Part shown: piece after piece, positions 10,229 through 18,480 of the stretch
How positions within the stretch are numbered: the stretch's first letter is position 1
Layout: each line of letters begins with the position of its first letter
From: G025836975 sp048751585
Lineage (GTDB): Bacteria; Pseudomonadota; Gammaproteobacteria; Burkholderiales; Burkholderiaceae_B
Assembly (NCBI RefSeq): GCF_048751585.1
Contig: NZ_JAZHOB010000013.1
Coordinates: forward strand, 12,104 to 76,103
Direction: 5' to 3'
DNA: 64,000 nucleotides
The notes under the pieces: model-generated
What the model saw: the letters and a program-made list of their open reading frames with translations, nothing else
What the model was told of the DNA's origin: nothing
Databases searched by the model: none
Program-made: the position numbers and the translations under genes

Positions 10229-10242
10229 TGAAACCGGTTTCA
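10229..10242. promoter_or_regulatory. PtxS operator
   Basis: TGAAACCGGTTTCA is a perfect 14-base palindrome. From memory it is identical to the operator reported for Pseudomonas PtxS. It lies 80 bases upstream of the first permease start and about 100 bases downstream of the ptxS stop. A half-site (TTGAACCGG) is nearby to the left. LacI-family repressors bind such sites and release them on binding effector; for PtxS the effector is 2-ketogluconate. Confidence 0.85.
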
Positions 10243-10345
10243 AAGTTTAACCAATGAAGGCTGAAATTATATCAGGACTTACCCGAGGGAAATTTCAAGG
10301 CGGGAATTCCAGCGGGCCGCAAGCCCGCAAAGAACAGGTGGGCGT

Positions 10346-11365
10346 CTAGGGCTGTGTGGAGCCCCGGGCCATCAGCGTACCGGGCAACAGTATCTTGCGC
10401 GCCGCGACCATTGATCCGGCAAGCCGCTGCATGAGGCATTGCGCGGCCAGCCGTCCCAGTTCCCCGGTGGGCTGCGACACGGCGGTGATGCCCGGGCCGA
10501 CATACGGCGCCCAGGGCGTATCGTCTATGCCGACCAGGCCCACATCCTTGCCCAGCCGCCATCCCAGTCTGGCGACGGCCTCGACCACGCGCAAGGTCAC
10601 CACCGCGTTGCTGGAGATGACGGCCGGCCGGGCTTGCGTCCGCTTGCGCAGCGCACGCAATGCCTGGTCCAGCAACTCGGGATTCTCCGCCCTGCTTTCC
10701 ATTGCGCCACCGGACACCGGGAGCCCCTGTTCGGCGACAAAGGCCTTGAACGCCTGCGCGCGTTCGATACGCGAGCTGACCGTGCCCAGGGGCTCGGTGA
10801 CCAGCAGCAGATCGCGATAGCCCGCATCCAGCAAGTGCTGGCCGCTAAGGTCTATGGCCTGCCGATTATCCAAAGAGACAAAATCCACGTCCAGGCCGTC
10901 ATGCAGGCGGTCGACCAGCACGACGGGCTTGCCTTGCCGAGCCGTTTCCAGCACGGCGCCGGCATCGCGGCCCATGGTGTTCAGGATGAAGCCTTCAACC
11001 TTGTACGAGGTAAGCGCGCGTATGCCTGCGCTTTCCCTTTCGCTTTCATTGCCCAGATTGAACAGCATGACCAGATAGCCCGCTTCGCGGCAGGCTTGCT
11101 CGGCTCCGCGCAATACGGCAACCGAGTAAGGGTTGGTGATGTCGGCCACAACCAGGCCTATCAGGCGCGAACGGCCGCGCTTCAAGGCTTGCGCCATGGG
11201 GCTGGGCACATAGCCCAATTCCTTCACGGCCGCCTCGACCTTGCCGGCGATTTCAGGCGAAAGCAGGGTATCGCGATGATTGAGAAAACGCGAGACGGTG
11301 GCTTTGGACACGCCGGCCTGGCGCGCCACATCGGCGATCGTGCTGCGGCCCTGGGGTTTGCTCAT
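10346..11365 (-). CDS. ptxS: LacI-family repressor PtxS
   Basis: The 339-residue LacI/GalR protein has an N-terminal helix-turn-helix and hinge (TIADVARQAGVSKATVSRF near 9-27, then the hinge helix around MAQALKRG) and a periplasmic-binding-like effector domain with GLVVADITNPYS and GFILNTMGRD. The perfect PtxS palindrome directly downstream, plus kgu genes in the same cluster, support PtxS, whose effector in Pseudomonas is 2-ketogluconate. It heads the leftward cluster. No second copy of the palindrome was seen in front of ptxS itself, so autoregulation is not obvious. Confidence 0.88.
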   Translation of the reverse strand: MSKPQGRSTIADVARQAGVSKATVSRFLNHRDTLLSPEIAGKVEAAVKELGYVPSPMAQALKRGRSRLIGLVVADITNPYSVAVLRGAEQACREAGYLVMLFNLGNESERESAGIRALTSYKVEGFILNTMGRDAGAVLETARQGKPVVLVDRLHDGLDVDFVSLDNRQAIDLSGQHLLDAGYRDLLLVTEPLGTVSSRIERAQAFKAFVAEQGLPVSGGAMESRAENPELLDQALRALRKRTQARPAVISSNAVVTLRVVEAVARLGWRLGKDVGLVGIDDTPWAPYVGPGITAVSQPTGELGRLAAQCLMQRLAGSMVAARKILLPGTLMARGSTQP

Positions 11366-11429
11366 GGTTTCCTGTCGTAAAAACGGCGGCTTTCCCGCCG
11401 TGGCGGGCCAGCTATTGTAGCCAAGCCGT

Positions 11430-12596
11430 TCAGTCCGGGTCGCGCGCGTCGTCCAGACTGACCCAGGCGCTGCCGCGGCGATGGCTCTGGAGCACGGAAG
11501 CGATGAAGCGGTGGCCCGCTACGCCGTCCTCGATGCCGGGCAGGACGGGCAGATCGGACAGATCGGTTCGTCCGGCGTCCAGCGCAAGAATGCGATCGGC
11601 CGCGTCGCGATACAACTGCGCAAAGGCTTCGATATAACCCTCCGGATGTCCGGGAGGAATACGCGTCGCCCCCACTGCCGCAACGCTGGCCGCGCGGCCG
11701 CGAGTGATCCGCTGCGCGGCTCCGCCCTGAGGGGTCAGCCACAAGACATTGGGCTCTTCCTGTTCGAAACGCAATTGGGCCCGGCTGCCGTACAGCCGCA
11801 AGGACAATGCATTCTCGCAGCCCGTCGCCACCTGGCTGGCCCACAATGTTCCGCGCGCGCCGTTGGCGTAGCGCATCATGACCTGCACATGATCGTCCAG
11901 CCGGCGTCCCGGCGCAAAGGTATGCAGCTCGGCGGCGATTTCATGCGGCTCGCAGCCGCTGACGTAGCTGGCAAGCTGGTAGGCATGTATGCCGACATCA
12001 CCCAGCGTGCCCGCGGGGCCGGCGATGGCCGGATCGCCTCTCCAGCCTCCGTCCGCCACGGCAGACGCCTCGGACCACCAGTCCTGCGCATACTCGACCT
12101 GCAGCAGACGCAGCTCGCCGATGGCGCCCTGCGCCACCAGCGAGCGCGCGTGGCGCACCATGGGATAGCCGGTATAGGTGTGGGTCAGCATGAAAAGCGC
12201 GCCGCTGCCGCGGGCCAGATCGCGCAGCTCCAGCGCCTCGGCCAGCGACACCGTCAGCGGCTTGTCGCAAATGATATGTATGCCTTCCGCAAGGAATGCC
12301 CGCGCAATGGACGCATGCAGATGGTTGGGCGTCACGATGGATACGGCGTCGATCCCGCCCCGCCCTTCGCGCCGCAAGCGGCCTTCCGCGCGCGCCATGT
12401 CACGCCAGTCGGCATAGCAGCGTTCCGGTTCAATGCCGACATCGGCCGCGCTGGCCGCCGCCCGCTCCGGATCGCTGGACAAGGCGCCCGCCACCAGTTC
12501 ATAGCGGTCGTCCAGCCGGGCGGCCATGCGGTGTACCGCGCCGATAAACGCGCCGCGGCCGCCGCCCACCATGCCCAATTTCAATCGCTTACGCAT
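11430..12596 (-). CDS. Gfo/Idh/MocA-family NAD(P)-dependent oxidoreductase
   Basis: The protein has an N-terminal Rossmann fold (KLGMVGGGRGAFIG), a CDKPLTVSLAEA segment equivalent to the family EKP motif, and a C-terminal alpha/beta substrate domain; about 388 residues in total. Members oxidise sugar or cyclitol hydroxyls with NAD(P). It is the last gene of the LacI-controlled sugar operon and directly follows the TIM-barrel isomerase. That pairing recurs in inositol and 3-keto-sugar pathways. The start is uncertain: ATG at 12596 is used, while GTG at 12605 immediately follows the upstream stop. Confidence 0.87.
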   Translation of the reverse strand: MRKRLKLGMVGGGRGAFIGAVHRMAARLDDRYELVAGALSSDPERAAASAADVGIEPERCYADWRDMARAEGRLRREGRGGIDAVSIVTPNHLHASIARAFLAEGIHIICDKPLTVSLAEALELRDLARGSGALFMLTHTYTGYPMVRHARSLVAQGAIGELRLLQVEYAQDWWSEASAVADGGWRGDPAIAGPAGTLGDVGIHAYQLASYVSGCEPHEIAAELHTFAPGRRLDDHVQVMMRYANGARGTLWASQVATGCENALSLRLYGSRAQLRFEQEEPNVLWLTPQGGAAQRITRGRAASVAAVGATRIPPGHPEGYIEAFAQLYRDAADRILALDAGRTDLSDLPVLPGIEDGVAGHRFIASVLQSHRRGSAWVSLDDARDPD

Positions 12597-12605
12597 GTCT
12601 TGCAC

Positions 12606-13664
12606 TCATTCAGCCATACCCAATAACCGCCGATGCTGGTCCCGGGACGCGCCGCTGCTCGCAAAATCATCGAAGGCGCGATCCGCCACGCGAATAATGT
12701 GGTCGGCGATAAACGGCGCGCCCTCGGCGGCGCCCTGCTCGGGATGCTTCAGGCAGCATTCCCATTCCAGCACGGCCCAGCCGGAATAATCGTACTGTGC
12801 CATCTTGGTAAAAATGGCCTTGAAATCCACCTGGCCGTCGCCCAGCGAGCGAAAGCGGCCGGCCCGATCGGTCCAGCCGGCATAGCCGCCGTACACGCCC
12901 TGCCTGCCATCGGGGCGGAACTCGGCGTCCTTTACGTGGAAGGACGTAATGCGTTCGTGATAGATGTCAATGAACGCCAGGTAATCCAGCTGTTGCAGCA
13001 CGAAATGGCTGGGGTCGTAAAGGATATTGGCGCGCGGGTGACCGCCGACCGCGTCCAGGAAACGCTCGAAGGTCAGGCCGTCGTGCAGGTCTTCGCCGGG
13101 GTGCAGCTCGTAGCCGACATCGACGCCGGCCTCGTCGAAGGCATCCAGTATCGGGCGCCAGCGCCGCGCCAGTTCGGCGAACGCCTCTTCGACCAGGCCT
13201 GCCGGACGCTGCGGCCAGGGGTACAGGTAGGGCCAGGCCAGCGCCCCGGAAAATGTCGCATGCGCCGTCAGCTCCAGGCGCCGCGACGCCTGGGCCGCCA
13301 GCAGCAATTGATCATGCGCCCATTGCCTTCGGGCGGCGGGATCCCCGCGCACGCCGGGTGCCGCAAACCCGTCGAACAGGGTGTCGTAGGCGGGATGCAC
13401 CGCCAGCAATTGCCCTTGCAAGTGCGTGGAAAGCTCGGTGACTTCCAGGCCGTGGCCTGCCAGCATGCCGCGTACGTCGTCGCAATAACCCTGGCTTTCG
13501 GCCGCAAGGCGCAAATCGAACAGGCCCGTATCATTGGTGGGGATCTGCACGCCTTTGTAGCCCAGGCTTGCGGCCCAGCCGGCCAACCCGTCAAGGCTAT
13601 CGAACGGCGGCTCCTTGCCGGCGAATTGCGCCAGGAAAATACCCGGCCCTTTTATGGTCTTCAT
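12606..13664 (-). CDS. Sugar phosphate isomerase/epimerase-like TIM-barrel protein
   Basis: A 352-residue xylose-isomerase-like TIM barrel. Candidate metal-binding residues fall in VGYELHPGEDLHDG, NILYDPSHFVLQQ, ITSFHVKDAEF and AVLEWECCLKHPE. The start at 13664 begins MKTIKGPGIFLAQF; the upstream in-frame extension has no homologous look. It lies between the ABC binding protein and the Gfo/Idh gene of the same operon, so it probably isomerises or epimerises the imported sugar or its oxidised form. The substrate is unknown. Confidence 0.86.
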   Translation of the reverse strand: MKTIKGPGIFLAQFAGKEPPFDSLDGLAGWAASLGYKGVQIPTNDTGLFDLRLAAESQGYCDDVRGMLAGHGLEVTELSTHLQGQLLAVHPAYDTLFDGFAAPGVRGDPAARRQWAHDQLLLAAQASRRLELTAHATFSGALAWPYLYPWPQRPAGLVEEAFAELARRWRPILDAFDEAGVDVGYELHPGEDLHDGLTFERFLDAVGGHPRANILYDPSHFVLQQLDYLAFIDIYHERITSFHVKDAEFRPDGRQGVYGGYAGWTDRAGRFRSLGDGQVDFKAIFTKMAQYDYSGWAVLEWECCLKHPEQGAAEGAPFIADHIIRVADRAFDDFASSGASRDQHRRLLGMAE

Positions 13665-13745
13665 GATGATGCTCGCTTTACGGCCATGCCGTCGCGTCCC
13701 GGCCGGCATCGCAAGGCGGTGCCGGCTTTCGGGCCTATCGACGGC

Positions 13746-14711
13746 TTAGAACGGAGAGTCGGGGAAATAAAAGTCCTTGGCGTTTTCCTTGGTGATCAGG
13801 ACCGAGGGAATAATAGTGGTCGCGGGCAGCTTCTGGCCCTTCAGGCGCGCCTCGGCGGTCAACTTGATGGCGTCGTAGATGAACTTGGGCGAATAAGAGA
13901 CATCGGCCTGGATCAGCGGATTGCTGCCGTCGATAATGGTCTTGACCATGCCCTTGGCGCCCGCGCCGCCGAAGACCTCCTTGATGTCGCTGCGCTTGGC
14001 CTGCTCGATGGCCCTGAGCACGCCGAAGGCCATGTCGTCATCGGCCGCCCACACCGCGTCGATATGCTTGAAGCGGGTCAGGTAGTCCTGCATGACCTTG
14101 AAGGCATCGTCGCGGTTCCAGTTGCCGTAGCGGGCATCCAGCAGCTTGATGTCGGGGTACTTCTTGATGACGGCATTGAAGGCATCCATGCGCTCGTTGT
14201 CCAGCGTCGTGGCGATGCCGCGCAGGGCCACGATATCGCCCTTGCCGTTCAGCTTCTTCACCAGGTATTCGGCGGCCAGCCGGCCGAACGCCGTATTGTC
14301 CCCCGATACATAGGCGTCCTGCGCACTGGTGTCGGTCAGCCCGCGATCGACCACCGTGACATAGACGCCCTTTTTCTTCAATTGCGCCACCGGCTGAGTC
14401 AGCGACGCCGATTCGAAAGGCATGATGACCAGCGCATTGATGCGATTGACGGTAAGCAGATCCTGCAGCTGATTGGCCTGTTCCGGCGCGCCGCTGGAGG
14501 TTTTGACCGTGACCTTCAGGTTGGGATGGGCCTTTTCCAGCTCGGCCTTGGCCTGGTTGGACCACCACACGACGCCGGCCGTAAAGCTATGGGTGGCGGC
14601 GGGTATGGACACGCCCAGGTTGACCTTCTCTTGCGCCATGGCGCCCGACGACAGGCCCATGGCGGCCATGGCGGCAATGCCGGCGGCCAGTTTACGTAGC
14701 GAATGATTCAT
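13746..14711 (-). CDS. Ribose-type ABC transporter sugar-binding protein
   Basis: This 321-residue periplasmic binding protein (peripla_BP_4/RbsB-YtfQ class) has a clear signal peptide ending SGAMAQ. The mature start KVNLGVSIPAATHSFTAGV has the usual first strand, and GGAGAKGMVKTIID and LIQADVSYSP are ligand-cleft segments. It feeds the permease and double ATPase encoded upstream. The sugar cannot be named from sequence; a galactofuranose- or pentitol-like ligand is only a guess. Confidence 0.9.
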   Translation of the reverse strand: MNHSLRKLAAGIAAMAAMGLSSGAMAQEKVNLGVSIPAATHSFTAGVVWWSNQAKAELEKAHPNLKVTVKTSSGAPEQANQLQDLLTVNRINALVIMPFESASLTQPVAQLKKKGVYVTVVDRGLTDTSAQDAYVSGDNTAFGRLAAEYLVKKLNGKGDIVALRGIATTLDNERMDAFNAVIKKYPDIKLLDARYGNWNRDDAFKVMQDYLTRFKHIDAVWAADDDMAFGVLRAIEQAKRSDIKEVFGGAGAKGMVKTIIDGSNPLIQADVSYSPKFIYDAIKLTAEARLKGQKLPATTIIPSVLITKENAKDFYFPDSPF

Positions 14712-14756
14712 TTCTTGTCTCCGGGTTGAATGCGAAAAAACACGACGAAACGGCGA

Positions 14757-15791
14757 TCAGGAACGCCGGCGCTGCAGGAAAGCCACGATGATGATGACGA
14801 AACCCTGCACCGCCGCGTTCAGGTAGACGCTGATGATGCTGGTCAAGTTAAGGATGTTGCCGATGACGGACAGCAGGATGGCTCCGACCACGGTGCCCGT
14901 CATGGTTCCCGCTCCGCCCTTCAGCGCCGTCCCGCCCACGATCACGGCGGCGATGGCCTCCAGTTCCCACAGCAACCCGGTGGTGGGGCTGGCCGATCCC
15001 AGGCGCGGCACATACAAAACGGTTGCGATGCCCACGCACATGCCCAGCAGCACGTAGGTCAGCGTCTTGGTCTTGTCGACATTGACGGCGGCGTATCGCG
15101 CCACTTGCTCGTTCGAGCCTATGGCCTGCACGTAGCGCCCGAAGGCCGTGCGGTTCAGCACCAGGCCGCCCAGCAGCGCAATGGCGATGAACACCCATAC
15201 CGGCACGGGGATGCCCAACAGGCTGCCGTAATACACCGGGCTGTAGGCATCGGACACGTCCATGTTCAGCGTGATGGCGCCGCCATCGGACAGGTAGGTC
15301 AGATAGGCCCGAAAGATGCCCAGCGTGCCCAACGTCACGATGAAGGGTTCGATGCGGCCGCGTGTGATGAGCAAGCCATGGGCCAGTCCCAGCAAGGCGC
15401 CCAGCGCCAGGGCGAAAAGCATGCCCAGCACAATCACCAGCATGGGCGCCATCGCGAAGGCGGTCAGCGCGTTCATGACCAATATCATGCTGCCCGCGAT
15501 CAGCGCCGCCATCGAGCCCACCGACAGATCGATGCCGCCCGATATGATGACGAAGCACATGCCGACCGAAATGATGCCGATGAAAGCGGTCCGGGTCAGC
15601 ACATTCATGATGTTGTCGATGTCTGCGAAGCTGCTGTTCAGCAGTGTGCCGGCGATGCACAAAAGCACCAGGCCCGCTATGGGTCCCAGCGCGTGCAGGC
15701 GTCCGCGCCATGACGGGGCGGTATGCCGCTCGGCGCGCCCGCCCGCTTGCGCGGCGGGGGCTTCAGGCAGGCTGCTCTGTTCCGGTTGCAT
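14757..15791 (-). CDS. Ribose-type ABC transporter permease
   Basis: The 344-residue RbsC-class permease has a short polar N-terminus followed by about eight to ten hydrophobic segments and the family stretch GGIDLSVGSMAALIAG. It forms the homodimeric channel for the sugar importer. The ATG at 15791 is preferred over an in-frame TTG two codons upstream; AAGGAG sits 10 bases before the ATG and 4 before the TTG, so either is possible. Its start overlaps the end of the ATPase gene. Confidence 0.9.
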   Translation of the reverse strand: MQPEQSSLPEAPAAQAGGRAERHTAPSWRGRLHALGPIAGLVLLCIAGTLLNSSFADIDNIMNVLTRTAFIGIISVGMCFVIISGGIDLSVGSMAALIAGSMILVMNALTAFAMAPMLVIVLGMLFALALGALLGLAHGLLITRGRIEPFIVTLGTLGIFRAYLTYLSDGGAITLNMDVSDAYSPVYYGSLLGIPVPVWVFIAIALLGGLVLNRTAFGRYVQAIGSNEQVARYAAVNVDKTKTLTYVLLGMCVGIATVLYVPRLGSASPTTGLLWELEAIAAVIVGGTALKGGAGTMTGTVVGAILLSVIGNILNLTSIISVYLNAAVQGFVIIIVAFLQRRRS

Positions 15792-17259
15792 GGGCAATCA
15801 GCTCCTTCTCATTCAGTTGTTCAGACTGGAGCACAGCCTGCAGATGTCCGGCCCGCATCACCGCCACGCGATGGCACAAGCCGATAAGCTCCATGAGTTC
15901 CGAGGAAATCACGATGACCGCCAGCCCTTGCCGGGCCAGGCCCTGGATCAGGAAATAGATATCGCGCTTGGCGCCGATATCGACGCCCCGCGTGGGCTCA
16001 TCAAGGACCACGACGGATGGATCGGGATGCAGCACCTTGGCCAGTGCCAGCTTTTGCTGGTTGCCGCCGGACAGGGCTGATGCCAGATTGTTTGCATTGC
16101 CCGTGCGTATGCCGAAATCGCGTACGGCCGCGTCCAGCGCCTGCCGTTCCAGATCGGGGTCGAGCAATGGTTTTGCATAACGCTCCAGCGCCATGAGCGT
16201 CACGTTCTGCCGCATGCCGAAGGCAAGCAGTATGCCCCTGCCCTTGCGGTCTTCACTAAGATAGGTCAGGCCATGGCTGGCCGCCTGGCGGGGATTGCGC
16301 AGCTTGCGCTCCCGGCCTTGCAGATAGATATGGCCCGCGCTGCGTTCGCGCAGGCCCAGTATTCCTTCGAACAATTCCGTGCGGCCCGCGCCCACCAGGC
16401 CGGCAAAGCCCAGGATCTCGCCCGGACGCACATCGAAGCTGATGTCCTGGGCCCAGCCGGGCACCGACAGGCCTTCGACCCGCAAGGCGGGCAACGCCGC
16501 GGGGTCGGCCATCACCTTGGGCGGGAACAGGTCCGCCAGCTCGCGCCCCACCATCAGGTTGGCCATTTCCCGGCGCGACACGCTGGACGTCGGCGCCTGC
16601 GTCACGTAGCGGCCATCGCGCATGACGACGATCTGATCGGTAATGCGCTCGATTTCGTCCAGCTTGTGCGAAATGTAGATGACGGTGACACCGTCACGCT
16701 TGAATTGGCCGATAAGCGCGAACAGGCGCTCGGTCTCGCCGGGCGTCAATGTGGCGGTGGGCTCGTCCATGACCAGCAGGCGTGCACGCTTGGCCAGGGC
16801 CTTGGCGATTTCCACCAATTGTTTTTCGGCGACGATCAGACTGCCGACCCGCGTATCCGGATCGGCCCGCAAGCCCACCTGCGCCAATAGCTCGGCAGCC
16901 TGGCCGCGCATGGCCTTGTTGTCCAGGAAGGGGCCGCGCTTTTTTTCGTGGCCCAGGAAAATATTCTGTGCAATGGTCAGGTCGTCGGCCAGATTGATTT
17001 CCTGGTGAATCAGCACGATGCCCTGATGCTCGGCCTGCCGCGATGAATCGAACACGCAAGGCTGGCCATCGATCAGCACGACTCCTTCGGTCGGCTTCTC
17101 GTAGCCGCACAGTATCTTCATGAGCGTGGACTTCCCGGCTCCGTTTTCACCCAGCAAGCCATAGACGCGCCCCTTGGGCAGCGTCAGGTCGACATCGTGC
17201 AGGACCCGGACCGGACCGAAGTCCTTGCTGACAGAGCGGAATTCCACGGACAGGCTCAT
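15763..17259 (-). CDS. Ribose-type ABC transporter ATPase with two ABC domains
   Basis: The 498-residue RbsA/MglA-type protein carries two nucleotide-binding domains. The first has canonical Walker A GENGAGKST and Walker B LLVMDEPTATL. The second has the degenerate P-loop GLVGAGRTEL typical of this class and signature LSGGNQQKLALAKVL. The start at 17259 forms a TGATG junction with the upstream LacI gene. The frame stays open further upstream, but that stretch lies inside the LacI gene. It energises uptake with the permease and binding protein. Confidence 0.92.
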   Translation of the reverse strand: MSLSVEFRSVSKDFGPVRVLHDVDLTLPKGRVYGLLGENGAGKSTLMKILCGYEKPTEGVVLIDGQPCVFDSSRQAEHQGIVLIHQEINLADDLTIAQNIFLGHEKKRGPFLDNKAMRGQAAELLAQVGLRADPDTRVGSLIVAEKQLVEIAKALAKRARLLVMDEPTATLTPGETERLFALIGQFKRDGVTVIYISHKLDEIERITDQIVVMRDGRYVTQAPTSSVSRREMANLMVGRELADLFPPKVMADPAALPALRVEGLSVPGWAQDISFDVRPGEILGFAGLVGAGRTELFEGILGLRERSAGHIYLQGRERKLRNPRQAASHGLTYLSEDRKGRGILLAFGMRQNVTLMALERYAKPLLDPDLERQALDAAVRDFGIRTGNANNLASALSGGNQQKLALAKVLHPDPSVVVLDEPTRGVDIGAKRDIYFLIQGLARQGLAVIVISSELMELIGLCHRVAVMRAGHLQAVLQSEQLNEKELIAHATGTEQPA

Positions 17260-18296
17260 CAGGCGCTCTCCCTTAGCACCACTCGATGCGGCAACAGCAC
17301 GCCGCTGATGCGCGAACGCGGGTCGTCCAGTTGCCTTAGCAGCAAATAAGCGGCCTGTTCGCCCAGGGTGCGCATGGGTTGGGCGACAGTGCTGAGCGCG
17401 GGGCAGGTCTGCTGCGCCAGCGAGATGTCGTCGAAGCCCATGACGGCCATGTCCCCCGGCACGCTCTGGCCCGCCTCGTGCAGGCCCCGGATGACGCCGA
17501 TAGCCAGCGTGTCCGAGACGGCGAAGACGGCAGTGGGCCGCTGGTCCAGAGCCAGCAAGGCCTGGGCGGCGCGCTTGCCGGCGGCGAAATCCAGGCCGTC
17601 GACGCCGACGCAGTACTCTTTCCGGAAGGCGATATCGGCTTGCGCCAAGGCATCGGCATAGCCCAGGCTGCGCTCGCGGGCATACATGAAACGGGTATCG
17701 GAATTGACGAAGGCAATGCGACGGTGCCCTTTGCCTATCAGGCAAGACACCGCATCGCGGGCCGCCGCCCGGTTGTCTATGCCCACGTAAGGCACGGCCA
17801 CCTGGCTGTCGAACTCGCAGCAGGCCACCCAGGGAAAACGCAGGGCCTGGCCATTCAGCGCCTGCTGCACGGTATCCGGGTCCAGGCAAATGGCGCCGTC
17901 GGCGCGGCGCGACTCCAGCAGATCGAAATAGCGCCGCTCGCGGTTGGCATCGCCGCCCGTTTCGCAAAGCAGGACGGAATAGCCTTTGTCCTGGACCACG
18001 CCGTTGATGCCCTGGACGATCTGCGCGTAGAAAGGGTTGCCGATGTCGGGCACCATGACCAGCAGTAGCCGGCTTTCATCGGTGCGCAAACTGCGCGCCA
18101 TCTGGTTGACGCGGTAACCCATGGCCTGAATGGCTTCCGCCACGCGCAGGCGCGTGGCTTCTTTGACAGTTTGCTTGCCGTTCAGGACACGCGACACCGT
18201 GGCGACCGAGACGCCCGCCCGCGTGGCGACCTGGGCGATCGACACGCTGCGTTCGGCGCCCGCGGCGCCCGAGGAATCAACAAAAGACCTGGCCAT
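17259..18296 (-). CDS. LacI-family repressor of the sugar ABC operon
   Basis: The 345-residue LacI/GalR protein has an N-terminal DNA-binding domain with SIAQVATRAGVSVATVSRVL, a hinge (QMARSLRTDESR), and a sugar-binding-fold effector domain with LVMVPDIGNPFYAQIV and FDDISLAQQTCP. It is the first gene of the six-gene operon it presumably controls. A perfect 18-base palindrome with the central CG step typical of LacI sites lies 18 bases upstream of its start, implying autoregulation of the whole transcript. The inducer is unknown. Confidence 0.9.
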   Translation of the reverse strand: MARSFVDSSGAAGAERSVSIAQVATRAGVSVATVSRVLNGKQTVKEATRLRVAEAIQAMGYRVNQMARSLRTDESRLLLVMVPDIGNPFYAQIVQGINGVVQDKGYSVLLCETGGDANRERRYFDLLESRRADGAICLDPDTVQQALNGQALRFPWVACCEFDSQVAVPYVGIDNRAAARDAVSCLIGKGHRRIAFVNSDTRFMYARERSLGYADALAQADIAFRKEYCVGVDGLDFAAGKRAAQALLALDQRPTAVFAVSDTLAIGVIRGLHEAGQSVPGDMAVMGFDDISLAQQTCPALSTVAQPMRTLGEQAAYLLLRQLDDPRSRISGVLLPHRVVLRESA

Positions 18297-18313
18297 GAAA
18301 GCTAGCGCCGAAA

Positions 18314-18331
18314 AATGTAATCGATTACATT
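18314..18331. promoter_or_regulatory. LacI-type operator of the sugar ABC operon
   Basis: AATGTAATCGATTACATT is a perfect 18-base palindrome with central TCGA, 18 bases upstream of the LacI gene start. It lies about 73 bases left of the HexR-like site for zwf, so two regulators share this divergent promoter region. Confidence 0.8.
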
Positions 18332-18403
18332 ATTTCATCGGCATGCCATGCATTCAATTGAGGGCTTACCCTAGAACCCTCTGGCTTTACAAGACTTAAA
18401 ACA

Positions 18404-18418
18404 TGTAGCTTAATTACA
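18404..18418. promoter_or_regulatory. HexR-like operator upstream of zwf
   Basis: TGTAGCTTAATTACA keeps the outer TGTA/TACA arms and AT-rich core of the edd site (1714-1728) and ends 62 bases before zwf. Together the two sites support joint HexR control of both halves of the Entner-Doudoroff pathway. Confidence 0.6.
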
Positions 18419-18480
18419 TAAAACCGCGTAATGCCCGGCGCGGACAAGACTGCTGCGGAACCATTCAAAAGGAAGCGTTC

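Noticed and set aside
12633..14699. 688-codon open frame on the forward strand opposite the isomerase and binding-protein genes
   Set aside because: It spans two clear reverse-strand genes and their gap; composition is His/Gln/Arg-rich shadow sequence.
15763..17967. 734-residue version of the sugar ABC ATPase
   Set aside because: The added N-terminus lies inside the LacI gene in another frame; the real start is at 17259 in a TGATG junction.
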